Shown: positions 34,725 to 44,455, numbered from the stretch's first letter. The stretch is 64,000 nucleotides of DNA from Georgfuchsia sp049276455 (GCA_049276455.1 JBASWL010000021.1:124001-188000); one strand, 5' to 3'. Numbers and translations: made by a program. The notes: generated by a model from the letters alone, not told the origin.

Positions 34725-35380
34725 CAGCGTCCCACCTCTGAACCCCACAGCAGCTTGTGCAATTGCAACTGGAATCGTACTGGCAGGTGGTCACGCAACA
34801 CCCATTCTGCCAGTTGTGTCGGGGCGAGCAGGTTCGGCACAGGCGAGAACAGCACGGCACAGTAATTCGCGAGCCTGTGTGTATTGAGCATTTCCTTGGC
34901 CCAGTGATAATCGGCTTCGGACGCCAGCACAAATTTCAGTTCGTCGCGCGGCGTAAGATATTCAAGATTTCCCCAGCGATTGCGTGCCGACTCGCCTGAA
35001 TCGGGCGCCTTTATATCCATGATTTTTGCTACGCGTGGATCGACACCGCTCACGTCGAGTGAGCCACTGGTTTCGAGCGACACTGAATAAGCTGTATCGC
35101 ATAGTGCAGTCAGCAAGTCCAGGCAGGGCTTCTGTGCCAGAGGTTCACCGCCGGTTACACAAACCGTCTTGCAATTGAAAGCGGCAATCTGCCGTAGTGC
35201 GGTGCCGATATCGATGTTTTTACCACCAGTGAAGGCGTATTCGGTATCGCACCAAACACAACGCAAGGGACAGCCGGTAAGACGTATGAATACCGTGGGC
35301 AGGCCGATGCGTGACGATTCGCCCTGAATGGAGTGAAAAATTTCGGTGATCCGCAGCTTCGCGGCAAGGTCGGCCGACAC
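34724..35380 (-). CDS. queE: 7-carboxy-7-deazaguanine synthase QueE
   Basis: Radical SAM enzyme of 218 residues that contracts 6-carboxytetrahydropterin to 7-carboxy-7-deazaguanine. The cluster motif is GCPLRCVWCDTEYAF (Cx3Cx2C) and CVTGGEPLAQ follows. The GTG at 35380 is preferred because it lies 4 nt after the cpoB stop with AGAAG upstream. An ATG 23 codons further up would lie in cpoB. Together with queC it forms the distal end of the Tol-Pal transcription unit. Confidence 0.93.
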   Translation of the reverse strand: MSADLAAKLRITEIFHSIQGESSRIGLPTVFIRLTGCPLRCVWCDTEYAFTGGKNIDIGTALRQIAAFNCKTVCVTGGEPLAQKPCLDLLTALCDTAYSVSLETSGSLDVSGVDPRVAKIMDIKAPDSGESARNRWGNLEYLTPRDELKFVLASEADYHWAKEMLNTHRLANYCAVLFSPVPNLLAPTQLAEWVLRDHLPVRFQLQLHKLLWGSEVGR

Positions 35381-35384
35381 GGAG

Positions 35385-36149
35385 TTACTTCTTCTGCAGC
35401 CTCGCCTTGGCCTGTTTGCCGGCATCGGAAGCAGGATACTTCGCTGCAAGGCTTGCCATCACAGTGCGGGCCTCTTTATGCCGGCCCAGATCTTGAAGGC
35501 TATCGGCGTAGCCCAGCATGGCATCAGGGGCATGTTCGTCGTCGGGCCATTTCTCGATCAACTGGTTAAACAGTTCCGCTGCCTTGGCCGGCTGTTTCAG
35601 ATGGCTATAGCAATAGGCAGCAAAAAAGTGAGCTCCCGGTTGCTGCGGACTGTCGGGCGCGGCCTTGATGAATGACTCGAAACCACTTACTGCCAACTTG
35701 AAGTCCGAACCCTTGAGTGCCGTCAGCGCGGCATCATAATCGCGCATGGCTTCAGCGTCGGCGACCTTGGCAGATTCAGCCTTCGCCTCTTCTTCGGCTT
35801 GCTGACTCTGGGCCTGGGATTCTATTTTTCGCAGGCGATTGTCAAGATCGACATAGAAGTCTCTTTGCCGGTTCTGCGTCGAGTCGAGGTTGTAAGTCAG
35901 CTCATCAATACGGCCGCGCAGCTTGGCAATATCGGCCTTGAGGGCCTCGATCTGGTTGGAAAAATCAACCTGGTGTTGCGTTACTGATTCGAGTCGATGT
36001 GTCGCATCAACGTATTGCATCTGCATCGATTCCAGCTGCGTCCGCACATCATTGAGCTGCCTCCGTGCCTCATCATCACTGAACAAACCAGCCTGCGCCG
36101 GCAGGGCGCAGGCAAATATGAACAATAATGCCGAGCTACGCAGCAACAT
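35385..36149 (-). CDS. cpoB: Cell division coordinator CpoB (YbgF)
   Basis: 254 residues. A signal peptide (LLFIFACALPAQA) is followed by a trimerising coiled coil at about 30-110 (repeated Q/L/E heptads) and then TPR repeats at about 130-250 (FKLAVSGFESFIKAAPDS, AAELFNQLIEKWPDD). Periplasmic partner of TolA that ties peptidoglycan synthesis to outer-membrane constriction. The ATG at 36149 has GGAGAG upstream. It starts directly after pal. Confidence 0.94.
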   Translation of the reverse strand: MLLRSSALLFIFACALPAQAGLFSDDEARRQLNDVRTQLESMQMQYVDATHRLESVTQHQVDFSNQIEALKADIAKLRGRIDELTYNLDSTQNRQRDFYVDLDNRLRKIESQAQSQQAEEEAKAESAKVADAEAMRDYDAALTALKGSDFKLAVSGFESFIKAAPDSPQQPGAHFFAAYCYSHLKQPAKAAELFNQLIEKWPDDEHAPDAMLGYADSLQDLGRHKEARTVMASLAAKYPASDAGKQAKARLQKK

Positions 36150-36152
36150 CAA

Positions 36153-36689
36153 TTAGAACTCTCCGCTATAGAGTATGTCTCCACGCCGGTTCTGCGCCCA
36201 GCATTCTTCCGTCGACTCTGTACAGCGCGGCTTTTCCTTGCCCAGGCTGATGGCTTCCACCTGATCTTCCTTGCCACCGTTGAGCAATATCGTCTTCTTC
36301 ACCACTTCAGCGCGCTTCTGGCCGAGGGCGATGTTGTATTCACGACTGCCTCGCTCATCGGCGTTGCCCTGAACCCGCATTTTGATCTGCGGATTGGCTG
36401 CGAGAAATTTACCATGCTGTTCAAGCAGCGGCTTGAATTCGTCCTTGATGATGAATTGGTCGAAATCGAAATACACACTGCGCTTGGACAGGACACTCTT
36501 CGGATCTTTCAGCGCCTCAAGCCTGTAGGGATCGATGATTTCCGAGTTTATTGGCGCTGATTTGACCACTGGGGCAGCAGGTTGCTGTTCTTCAACTGCC
36601 GCAGGTTGTTGTTCGGGTGCTGGGGGCTGCGAACCGCATGCAGTGAGCAATAAGGCCATCAGTCCGGCAATGGCAAGAGATGAGCGCAT
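36153..36689 (-). CDS. pal: Peptidoglycan-associated lipoprotein Pal
   Basis: 178 residues from the ATG at 36689, which has GAGGAG at ideal spacing. The lipobox LLLTAC ends a short signal peptide. A Pro/Gln-rich linker leads to the OmpA-like peptidoglycan-binding domain (VYFDFDQFIIKDEF, QGNADERGSREYNIALGQKRA). It anchors the outer membrane to the wall and binds TolB. Confidence 0.97.
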   Translation of the reverse strand: MRSSLAIAGLMALLLTACGSQPPAPEQQPAAVEEQQPAAPVVKSAPINSEIIDPYRLEALKDPKSVLSKRSVYFDFDQFIIKDEFKPLLEQHGKFLAANPQIKMRVQGNADERGSREYNIALGQKRAEVVKKTILLNGGKEDQVEAISLGKEKPRCTESTEECWAQNRRGDILYSGEF

Positions 36690-36739
36690 AGGGTAACTCC
36701 TCTGTGGTGGTTTGAATTGAAGGAAGGAATCGCAAAAAA

Positions 36740-38014
36740 TCATTTAACAAATGGACTCCAGGCAGGCTCCCGAATATCAGCGGCCGGAACGGACAGTTTT
36801 TGTTTGACGCGTCCGTCCACCGATACTGCCGCCAGCACGCCACGTCCGCCTACCTCGGTAGCATACAGAATCATACGCCCATTCGGGGCGAAGCTGGGTG
36901 ATTCATCCTTGGATGAATCAGTCAGGACTTGCGTCTGCCGTGTTGCCAGATCCATCAGCGTCAATTGGAAGCGCCCGCCATTCTGGCTGATGAAGGCAAG
37001 GCTCTTGCCATCGGGCGAGGGCCTTGGCGTCACGTTGTAGCTGCCATCAAAGGTGATTCGCGTGGTTGCGCCACCGGTGGCGGGAATGCTGTATATCTGC
37101 GGACTGCCGCCGCGATCCGATGTGAAATAAATCACCTGCCCGTCAGGCGAGAACTGCGGTTCGGTATCGATACCGGCAGAGTTGGCCAGGCGCTTTGCGC
37201 CGCTACCGTCGGCGTTCACCAAGTACATCTGCGAATTGCCGTCCTTGGTCAGCACGATGGCGAGACGCTTGCCGTCCGGCGACCAGGCCGGGGCCGAGTT
37301 GGAACCCTTGAAATTTGCCACCACATGGCGTCGGTTTGCGGCGAGGTCATGCACATAAATAACCGGTTTCTTGAGTTCGAACGAGACGTAAGCCAGTTTG
37401 CTTCCATCGGGTGACCAGGAAGGCGAGATCAGCGGTTCATGCGAGGCGAGCGCCGTTTGCGGATTTGCACCATCAGCATCGGCGACCTTAAGTTCATAGC
37501 GGCCGGTACTCTTCATCACATAGGCGATACGCGTCGAAAAAATACCGCGTTCGCCGGTAAGCTTCTCATAGATTAAATCGGCTATCCGGTGTGCTGTCGC
37601 ACGCAACTGCGTCGGCGTCGAAGAGTGGCCAAAGGCGCCGATATCAAGCAGGCTTTGCTTTGCGACATCCTGCAGGCGATAGCGCGTCTCATAACGACCC
37701 GCCGCCTGTGATAGCAGGCTACCACTTACTACGGCGTCAGCGCCGAGATCTCGCCAGTCGGAAAAATTGAGCAAGGCGTTTTCGGCCAAAACCGTATTGC
37801 CCGTGTCGACGAGACGAAATAGACCGCTGCGATCAAGATCAGCACGTATCACCGAGGTCAGCGCCTGAGCCAGGATGCGGTCACCTTCGAAGTTGGCGAC
37901 CGCGATGGGAATGCGGTTGGCGCCGGCACCCGTGATTTCGATGGAGAGTTGGGCCGACACAACCAGGGGAATTGCTGCCAGCAGAGAGAAGAGAAGGGCT
38001 TGAATAAGTTTCAT
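36740..38014 (-). CDS. tolB: Tol-Pal system protein TolB
   Basis: 424 residues. A signal peptide ending VVSA is followed by the N-terminal alpha/beta domain (RIPIAVANFEGD) and a six-bladed beta-propeller with repeated WSPDGSKLAYVS / WSPDGKRLAIVL / FSPDGQVIYFTSD strands. Periplasmic shuttle between TolA and Pal. It ends 50 nt before pal and starts 18 nt after tolA. Confidence 0.97.
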   Translation of the reverse strand: MKLIQALLFSLLAAIPLVVSAQLSIEITGAGANRIPIAVANFEGDRILAQALTSVIRADLDRSGLFRLVDTGNTVLAENALLNFSDWRDLGADAVVSGSLLSQAAGRYETRYRLQDVAKQSLLDIGAFGHSSTPTQLRATAHRIADLIYEKLTGERGIFSTRIAYVMKSTGRYELKVADADGANPQTALASHEPLISPSWSPDGSKLAYVSFELKKPVIYVHDLAANRRHVVANFKGSNSAPAWSPDGKRLAIVLTKDGNSQMYLVNADGSGAKRLANSAGIDTEPQFSPDGQVIYFTSDRGGSPQIYSIPATGGATTRITFDGSYNVTPRPSPDGKSLAFISQNGGRFQLTLMDLATRQTQVLTDSSKDESPSFAPNGRMILYATEVGGRGVLAAVSVDGRVKQKLSVPAADIREPAWSPFVK

Positions 38015-38032
38015 AAATAGGAATTATAGGGT

Positions 38033-38785
38033 TCAGTCTTCCAGAGGGCGGTATTTGATGACGATCTCGCGTTGAAACAACGAAGGATCATCCGGCTTGG
38101 GCAGCGGACTTGCTTGATGGATTGCGCGTTCGACGGCGGCATCAAGCACCGAATTGCCGGAAGATGTTTTGAGCTTGACCGAGAGGACTTCTCCGCTCGG
38201 TAGTTGCGCGACAATGAACTCGCTCTCCGGGTTGCTGCTGATTGACGGCGGAAGGAATATCTTGCCGCGAATTTTGCCACGAATTTTGGCCAAGTAATCG
38301 GCGAGGCCCTTGTCACGTGCGGCGGCAGCCTGATTGGCCTTTATTTGTTCCTGTTCGCGATTTACCGCGTCAGCCACCCGGTTCTTCATCATGCGGTCGG
38401 TTTCGAGCTGCAGCATTTTGGTAATTGGATCACGGCGCGGTTCTGTCTTCTTGGGGATGATTTTCTTTTTCTCAGGGGCCTTGCGCATTATTTCGGCCTT
38501 GGGAGGGGGCGGAGGCTCCTTTTTCTCTACCTTCTGCGGAAGGGGTTCAGGCGGTTTCTTTTCCTGCGGCGGCGCAACGGTGGGTTTGACTATTTTTGAT
38601 GGTGGCTGATAGCGTACCAGATCAACCGATACCGACTCAGGCGCCATGGATTGCCAGCGGATACCGTAAAACAGAAAGATCGCCAACATCGCATGAACCG
38701 CCACCGCCATCGCCCAAGCTGCACGCTTGCCGGGTTCGGGGCGGATACGGTCAAAATAAGGCAGATCGACCACAGCTTGACTCAC
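38033..38785 (-). CDS. tolA: Tol-Pal system protein TolA
   Basis: 250 residues. One N-terminal membrane helix at about 24-42 is followed by a Pro/Lys/Glu-rich domain (KKPPEPLPQKVEKKEPPPPPK) and a short helical stretch, then a TonB/TolA-like C-terminal domain (SNPESEFIVAQLPSGEVLSVKL, AVERAIHQASPLPKP). It is clearly shorter than the 421-residue E. coli TolA, with a reduced helical domain II. The start overlaps the tolR stop by 4 nt. Confidence 0.92.
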   Translation of the reverse strand: MSQAVVDLPYFDRIRPEPGKRAAWAMAVAVHAMLAIFLFYGIRWQSMAPESVSVDLVRYQPPSKIVKPTVAPPQEKKPPEPLPQKVEKKEPPPPPKAEIMRKAPEKKKIIPKKTEPRRDPITKMLQLETDRMMKNRVADAVNREQEQIKANQAAAARDKGLADYLAKIRGKIRGKIFLPPSISSNPESEFIVAQLPSGEVLSVKLKTSSGNSVLDAAVERAIHQASPLPKPDDPSLFQREIVIKYRPLED

Positions 38786-39189
38786 TTTCCCGGGTGTACC
38801 AGCAAGCCAATTTTGGTGATCTGTTGTTTTTGCAGTTCGTCCATGACATTCAGTACAGCTTCATAACGCACGCTGCGGTCTGCGGCGATCAGCACGCTCT
38901 GCTGCGGGTTGGCCTGTTGGGCAGCGCGAATCTTCGCTGCCAGTTCGCCGCTCTCGAGACGCACTTCCTTATCGCCTTTCGACCGATCCATGAGCGCAAC
39001 GCTCTGGTCGGCATGAATGATGACTTCAAGGGGCGCCACCGGTGGTTCTGACATCTTGCCGACGCTGGGCAAGTTGACGCTGCCGGTCTGGATCATGGGT
39101 GCGGTGACCATGAAAATCACGAGCAGCACCAGCATGACGTCGATGTAGGGAACGACATTGATCTGGTTCATGAGTCTGCGTTGTCTCAT
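38782..39189 (-). CDS. tolR: Tol-Pal system protein TolR
   Basis: 135 residues. ExbD/TolR family: a cytoplasmic N-terminus, then a single membrane helix with the proton-path Asp in VVPYIDVMLVLLVIFMVTAPM, and a periplasmic domain. The ATG at 39189 (MRQRRLMNQ) is chosen over a TTG five codons upstream that lies in repeat-like DNA. An unusual 154-nt gap with hairpin-forming DNA separates it from tolQ. Confidence 0.94.
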   Translation of the reverse strand: MRQRRLMNQINVVPYIDVMLVLLVIFMVTAPMIQTGSVNLPSVGKMSEPPVAPLEVIIHADQSVALMDRSKGDKEVRLESGELAAKIRAAQQANPQQSVLIAADRSVRYEAVLNVMDELQKQQITKIGLLVHPGK

Positions 39190-39343
39190 GGAGAATCCCC
39201 CCAACCCCCTTTGTGAGCCTGCGGCTCATCCCTCGCTCTACTCGGGACCGCCACTGCGTGGTGTCCTGCACCCTGCGGGCTGGTCCAGGAAAGGGGGCGA
39301 CTGATTTGCGCCGCGCTTTGCGTGTCGAATATGGGCACGGGGC
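39190..39343. repeat. 154-nt hairpin-rich insertion between tolQ and tolR
   Basis: The gap holds GAGCC-TGC-GGCTC (39215-39227) and an outer 8-bp pair CCCCCTTT/AAAGGGGG (39205-39212 and 39290-39297) enclosing 77 nt. The style of C/G-run hairpins matches the gaps before lptE, holA and ogt. No gene is seen. Confidence 0.6.
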
Positions 39344-40030
39344 TCATCTCAACTGGCGTTGCAGGATATTGGCGAACTCTTCCATGAAACTTTCAAGACG
39401 CACGGAGAGCCGATCGACATCATGGGCGAAGCGGTTGTACGCCACTACGGCGGGGATCGCGGCAAAAAGGCCGATCGCCGTCGCAACCAGGGCTTCGGCA
39501 ATGCCGGGCGCTACAACTGCAAGTGTTGCTGAACTCATATTGGCCAACCCGCGGAACGCATGCATGATGCCCCACACCGTACCGAAAAGACCAACATAGG
39601 GCGATACCGAACCAACCGAGGCGAGAAACGACAAATGCGCATCGAGATCGTCGACTTCGCGCTGATAAGTGGCGCGCATGGCGCGGCGAATGCCGGCAAC
39701 GACAGCGGAATGATCAAGGGTTTTTTGTCCGTGCAACTTGAGGAACTCGCGGTAGCCGGCCTCGAATACGCGCTCCAGCGCGCCAGTGCTGTGGCGATTG
39801 TTGACGGCGCTCTGATAGAGCGAGTTGAGATCGCCGCCACTCCAGAAATCACGCTCGAACTTTTCGGTACGGCGCCACGCATCGCCGATCGCAAACCACT
39901 TGCGGAATATCCAGTACCACGACATCAGTGAGACGCCGGTCAGTAGCGCCAGTACCAGCTTGACTACCAGACTGGCGTTAATGACGAGTTCGAGAATCGA
40001 CAAATCCTGCGCGATGTTGACTGAGTTCAT
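39344..40030 (-). CDS. tolQ: Tol-Pal system protein TolQ
   Basis: 228 residues, MotA/TolQ/ExbB family. An N-terminal membrane helix at about 15-40 and two further helices (VSPYVGLFGTVWGIMHAF and AEALVATAIGLFAAIPAVVAYN) form the proton channel with TolR. The ATG overlaps the ybgC stop by 4 nt (ATGA), so ybgC and tolQ are translationally coupled. Confidence 0.96.
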   Translation of the reverse strand: MNSVNIAQDLSILELVINASLVVKLVLALLTGVSLMSWYWIFRKWFAIGDAWRRTEKFERDFWSGGDLNSLYQSAVNNRHSTGALERVFEAGYREFLKLHGQKTLDHSAVVAGIRRAMRATYQREVDDLDAHLSFLASVGSVSPYVGLFGTVWGIMHAFRGLANMSSATLAVVAPGIAEALVATAIGLFAAIPAVVAYNRFAHDVDRLSVRLESFMEEFANILQRQLR

Positions 40031-40440
40031 GCGGGGGTACCCATCAAGGCTCTAAATTTTTCATGAATTTCCTTCGGCATCGCAACGGCTTTGCCGCGCA
40101 ATGGATCGATACAGGCGACACGCACTTGCGCTTTGAGCAACAAGTCCCCCTGTCGGACGATTTGCTGTCGAAAGAGCACTTGGGCACGACCAAGTTCCTC
40201 GACTGCTGATGTTACTTCAATCAGATCGTCGAGTCGTGCCGGTTTGAGATAGTCCGCCGAAAGAGAACGCACGGCGAAAGCGATCCGGTTTTCCTGCAAC
40301 AGGAGAGCTTGCTCGAAACCCAGATCACGCAACACCTCGGTACGCGCCCGTTCGAGAAAACGCAAATAGTTGGCATAGTAGACCACGCCACCGGCGTCAG
40401 TGTCTTCATAATAGATACGAAATGTAAGTTTTCTGCTCAT
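40027..40440 (-). CDS. ybgC: Tol-Pal-associated acyl-CoA thioesterase YbgC
   Basis: 137 residues, hot-dog fold. The catalytic segment is IYYEDTDAGGVVYYANYLRFLERART, with the Asp typical of 4-hydroxybenzoyl-CoA-type thioesterases. It hydrolyses acyl-CoA and is regularly the first gene of tol-pal clusters. The ATG at 40440 overlaps the stop of the upstream cupin gene by 4 nt. Confidence 0.95.
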   Translation of the reverse strand: MSRKLTFRIYYEDTDAGGVVYYANYLRFLERARTEVLRDLGFEQALLLQENRIAFAVRSLSADYLKPARLDDLIEVTSAVEELGRAQVLFRQQIVRQGDLLLKAQVRVACIDPLRGKAVAMPKEIHEKFRALMGTPA

Positions 40441-40919
40441 GATGTCGCGATGGGGAAAAGTTTTAGCAACCGTTCGAGATACTCCTCCGCGCCGATGGCG
40501 TTCTCCGCAGGCGCCCAAGTGGCTTTTTCCTCGGACGTGAAGGGCAGGTAAGGGCCGGCCTTGGCCTCGAAAAACACGCCCCCCGGCATCAATGACAATA
40601 CACTATGCCATGTGCCATGCGGAATATCGACGCCACAGACCTCGCCACCGGCTTCGACAAGCTGCGCGCCGACAATGTTGCCCGCATCGTCGAATAGCAC
40701 CAGACCAAACCGGCCACGCAGAACGATGAAGGTTTCATCCTTGGTCGCGGCAAGATGCCGATGCGGCGCGACGTAGGAGCCGGGTTCGATAGCATTGAGC
40801 AAACGGTGCGCGGGGGCATCGTCACTGACGTGGAAGTTGCGGTTCTTGCGCCGGCGCTGAGTATTGCGTGCTTCATTACTCACTTCATCCAGCAATTTGT
40901 GATCGATGAGTTGAATCAT
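40437..40919 (-). CDS. WbuC-family cupin-fold metalloprotein
   Basis: 160 residues from the ATG at 40919. The cupin core has the metal-binding histidines in SYVAPHRHLAATKDETFIVLRG and a later GVDIPHGTWHSVL. Pattern and length fit WbuC-type cupins, often linked to surface polysaccharide loci and of unclear function. Here the gene overlaps ybgC (ATGA), so it heads or joins the Tol-Pal unit. The frame continues upstream to 40997 without supporting signals. Confidence 0.82.
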   Translation of the reverse strand: MIQLIDHKLLDEVSNEARNTQRRRKNRNFHVSDDAPAHRLLNAIEPGSYVAPHRHLAATKDETFIVLRGRFGLVLFDDAGNIVGAQLVEAGGEVCGVDIPHGTWHSVLSLMPGGVFFEAKAGPYLPFTSEEKATWAPAENAIGAEEYLERLLKLFPIATS

Positions 40920-41008
40920 AAAACTTCCGTTTACCCCGAGTTTATTGAAGGGCGTAGACTGGTTACAGATCTGTTCATGGATCAACAGGTTCGCCACGAA
41001 CGATATTT

Positions 41009-44000
41009 TTACGAATAGTTCACTTTTACGTTATCGGGGCTCAGCCATTCACTGAGAGAGTCGATCAAGGCGTCGTCGAGGCGTACACGCCAACTATCCG
41101 GTAATGACAGTTCAGTTTCTGCGCTGCCATTGCAGTAACTCAGTCTGACCGGACAAGGGCCGTTGCGGTAGGGTGCCAGCAGACCGCGCAGATGCTCGGC
41201 ATTTGAGCCGCCGTTCATCGCCAGATGCAGCGATCTGGCGAAACGGCCGCGCGCTTCCGCTAGCGTGAGCAGGCGATCTGCCGTAACCCGTAACCCGCCG
41301 CTAAAGTTGTCGTTCTGCACCTTGCCTTCGACCAGCAGCAGTTCGTCTTCCTTGAGTTTGGCACGCTCGGCATCCCATAGTTCGTTGAACACCGAGATTT
41401 CAATCTGAGTCGAGCCGTCGTCAAGCATGATAATCGCCATCTTTCCGCGCCGGGTCATCTGGGTGCGAGTGGATAGCACGATGCCGGCCATCAATACCGG
41501 ATCCCTCTGTGGTTCGAGCTGGGCAAGACTCCGTCGAACGAACGTCGATAACTCGGCCTTGAAGGCATTGAAGGGGTGTCCGGAGAGGAAGAAACCGATC
41601 GCCTGCTTTTCGTTGAGCAGGCGCTCACGCTCAACCCAGTCAGGCACGGCAATATAATGAACCTGCGCGTTTTCCTCCTCGCCACCCACGTCAAACAAGC
41701 CGCTCTGCAAGGCATTACGCTCTGCCTGTTCGGCCGCTTCGAGCGCGACGCTGACTGAAGCCAACAGCTTGGCGCGGTGCGGATCAATGCTGTCGAAGGC
41801 GCCGGCACGAATTAGCGCTTCAATCACGCGCCGATTGACGACGCGCTTGTCGATGCGGCGGCAGAAATCGAACAAGTCGCGAAAATTGCCCGCTTCATCG
41901 CGCGCCTTGAGGATGACTGTAAGCGCTGATTCGCCGGTACCCTTGATCGCGCCTAGGCCATAGCGAATCGTGGTTGCATCGACTGGCTCAAAACGTACGC
42001 CGCTGCTGTTGATATCGGGAGGCTGGAACAAGAGGCTGTTTTCGAGGCAGTCCTTGAAGAACAGTTGCACCTTGTCGGTGTCGGCCATTTCCGAGGACAT
42101 TGTTGCTGCCATGAAGGCCGTCGGATGGTAATGCTTGAGCCATGCGGTCTGGAATGCGACCAGTGCGTATGCGGCAGCGTGCGACTTGTTGAAACCGTAG
42201 CCGGCAAATTTCTCCATCAAATCGAAAATCTCATCGGCTTTGTCTGCCGAAAGACCGTTTTGCGCTGCGCCCTCGCGAAAGGTATCGCGATGCTTGGCCA
42301 TTTCCTCGGCTTTTTTCTTGCCCATCGCCCGACGCAGCAGATCGGCGCCGCCCAGCGAATAGCCGCCAATGATCTGCGCCATCTGCATCACCTGTTCCTG
42401 ATAGACCATGATGCCGTAGGTCTCGGCGAGGATGGTTTCGACGCGCGGATCAGGATAGCTGAATGGTTTTCCGTGCTTGCGATCGCAGTAGTCCGGGATC
42501 AGGTCCATCGGGCCGGGCCGGTACAGCGCGACCAGGGCAATGATGTCCTCGAAGCGATCAGGGCGGGCGCGCTTCAACAGATCGCGCATGCCGCGCGATT
42601 CAAACTGGAAAATTGCGCTGGTGTTGGCTTTGGCAAAGATTTGTTCGTAGGTCGCGCGGTCATCGAGCGGAATGTCTTCGAGGCGAAAATTCTCCATGCC
42701 GGGATTGAGCTTGCGCACGAACCCTGCCGCCTCGTCGAGGATGGTCAGGGTGCGCAGACCGAGGAAGTCGAATTTCACCAGCCCAGCCTTCTCGACATCG
42801 TCCTTGTCGAACTGGCTCACCACCGAGCCACCATCGGCGGCATACAGCGGACAGAAGTCGGTCAACTTGCCTGGTGCGATCAGAACCCCGCCGGCATGCA
42901 TGCCAATGTTGCGTGTCAGGCCTTCGAGCTTCTCAGCCAGAACCCATAATTCGCGCAACTCTTCTTCGTGCTCCAGGCGTTCGCCGAGCGCAGGTTCCTG
43001 CTCACGGGCCCTGACCAGCGTGATGCCGACTTCGGCCGGAATCAGCTTGGCGAACTGGTCGACGAAGTAGAACGGCAGGTCAAGCACGCGGCCGACATCG
43101 CGGATTACGGCCTTCGCCGCCATGGTGCCGAAAGTCGCGATTTGCGAAACTGCATGGGCGCCATATTTCTGTTTGACATAATCTATGACGCGGTCGCGGC
43201 CTTCCTGACAGAAGTCGATGTCGAAGTCGGGCATCGACACGCGTTCCGGATTGAGGAAGCGCTCGAACAGCAGATCATAGGCGAGCGGGTCAAGGTCGGT
43301 AATTCCAAGCGAATACGCCACCAACGAACCGGCGCCGGAGCCGCGCCCTGGCCCGACTGGCACGCCATTGTTCTTGGCCCAGTTGATAAAGTCGGCGACG
43401 ATCAGGAAGTAGCCGGGGAAACCCATCTGGCGAATGGTCTTGTTCTCGAACTCGAGCCGCGCCACATACTCGGCACGGTGTGATTCGCGCACGGCGACGT
43501 CAGGGAACAACTGAGCCAGCCGCTTTTCCAGTCCTGCCGCCGATTCGGCAGCCATGAAATCGTCAAGCGTCATGCCCGCTGGCGTTGGAAACTGCGGCAG
43601 CTGGTTCTTGCCCAGTTCGATCGAGAGATTGCAACGCTGCGCGATCTCCACACTGTTTTGCAGTGCTTCGGGCAGGTCGGAAAACAGTTCAGCCATTTCC
43701 GCCTGGGTTTTGAAGTATTGCTGGTTGCTGAAGGATTTTGGGCGCCGCTTGTCGGCCAGCACATAACCTTCTGCGATGCAGACACGCGCTTCGTGGGCCT
43801 TGAAATCGCCTTCATCGAGGAATTGCACGGGATGTGTCGCTACCACCGGCAGATCCGCTTGCGCCGCGACATGCAAGGTCGCCGTGATCAGAGCTTCCTG
43901 TTGCACCTGCTCCTTGCCCGCTGGGCGCTGGATCTCAAGGTAATAGCTTTGCGGAAACAGGCCTGACCACATTTGCGCGCGGGCAAACGCCTGTTCCTGC

Positions 44001-44455
44001 TTGCCCTCCATCAGGAATTGCCCGACATCGCCTGCCATTGCACCGGAGAGCGCTAGCAGCCCGCTATTGTCACCGTTACGCAGCGCAGCCACTGAAATTT
44101 CGGCGCGCCCCTTGCGCCGGACTGTGAGATAGGCGCTCGTGAGCAGTTCGCAAAGGCGCAAATATCCTTGGCGGTTTTTCACCAGCAACAGCATGCGCAT
44201 GGCACCGTCGCGCAGCGAATCCGACTCGCTTTCATCACTGACCCAGACGTCGCAGCCGATGATGGGTTTAACCCCTTTGTTGCGTGCGGCGGTGTAGAAC
44301 TTCACCATGCCGAACAGGTTGCCAAGGTCGGTCAGTGCTAGCGCCGGCATGGCATCCGCAGCCACCCGTTCGATCGCCTTGTCGAGGCGGACGATGCCGT
44401 CTGTTATCGAGTATTCGCTGTGAAGACGGAGATGAACAAATTGCGGCGTAGGCAT
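41009..44455 (-). CDS. dnaE: DNA polymerase III alpha subunit
   Basis: 1148 residues. The N-terminal PHP domain (FVHLRLHSEYSITDGIV) is followed by the polymerase core with the catalytic aspartates in MPDFDIDFC near residue 410, GPGRGSGAGSLVAYSLGIT, RNIGMHAGGVLIAP and GYGFNKSHAAAYALVAF. The tau/beta-binding C-terminus carries an OB fold (MAGIVLSTRTQMTRRGKMAIIMLDD). Replicative polymerase, DnaE1 type by length and architecture. Confidence 0.97.
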   Translation of the reverse strand: MPTPQFVHLRLHSEYSITDGIVRLDKAIERVAADAMPALALTDLGNLFGMVKFYTAARNKGVKPIIGCDVWVSDESESDSLRDGAMRMLLLVKNRQGYLRLCELLTSAYLTVRRKGRAEISVAALRNGDNSGLLALSGAMAGDVGQFLMEGKQEQAFARAQMWSGLFPQSYYLEIQRPAGKEQVQQEALITATLHVAAQADLPVVATHPVQFLDEGDFKAHEARVCIAEGYVLADKRRPKSFSNQQYFKTQAEMAELFSDLPEALQNSVEIAQRCNLSIELGKNQLPQFPTPAGMTLDDFMAAESAAGLEKRLAQLFPDVAVRESHRAEYVARLEFENKTIRQMGFPGYFLIVADFINWAKNNGVPVGPGRGSGAGSLVAYSLGITDLDPLAYDLLFERFLNPERVSMPDFDIDFCQEGRDRVIDYVKQKYGAHAVSQIATFGTMAAKAVIRDVGRVLDLPFYFVDQFAKLIPAEVGITLVRAREQEPALGERLEHEEELRELWVLAEKLEGLTRNIGMHAGGVLIAPGKLTDFCPLYAADGGSVVSQFDKDDVEKAGLVKFDFLGLRTLTILDEAAGFVRKLNPGMENFRLEDIPLDDRATYEQIFAKANTSAIFQFESRGMRDLLKRARPDRFEDIIALVALYRPGPMDLIPDYCDRKHGKPFSYPDPRVETILAETYGIMVYQEQVMQMAQIIGGYSLGGADLLRRAMGKKKAEEMAKHRDTFREGAAQNGLSADKADEIFDLMEKFAGYGFNKSHAAAYALVAFQTAWLKHYHPTAFMAATMSSEMADTDKVQLFFKDCLENSLLFQPPDINSSGVRFEPVDATTIRYGLGAIKGTGESALTVILKARDEAGNFRDLFDFCRRIDKRVVNRRVIEALIRAGAFDSIDPHRAKLLASVSVALEAAEQAERNALQSGLFDVGGEEENAQVHYIAVPDWVERERLLNEKQAIGFFLSGHPFNAFKAELSTFVRRSLAQLEPQRDPVLMAGIVLSTRTQMTRRGKMAIIMLDDGSTQIEISVFNELWDAERAKLKEDELLLVEGKVQNDNFSGGLRVTADRLLTLAEARGRFARSLHLAMNGGSNAEHLRGLLAPYRNGPCPVRLSYCNGSAETELSLPDSWRVRLDDALIDSLSEWLSPDNVKVNYS

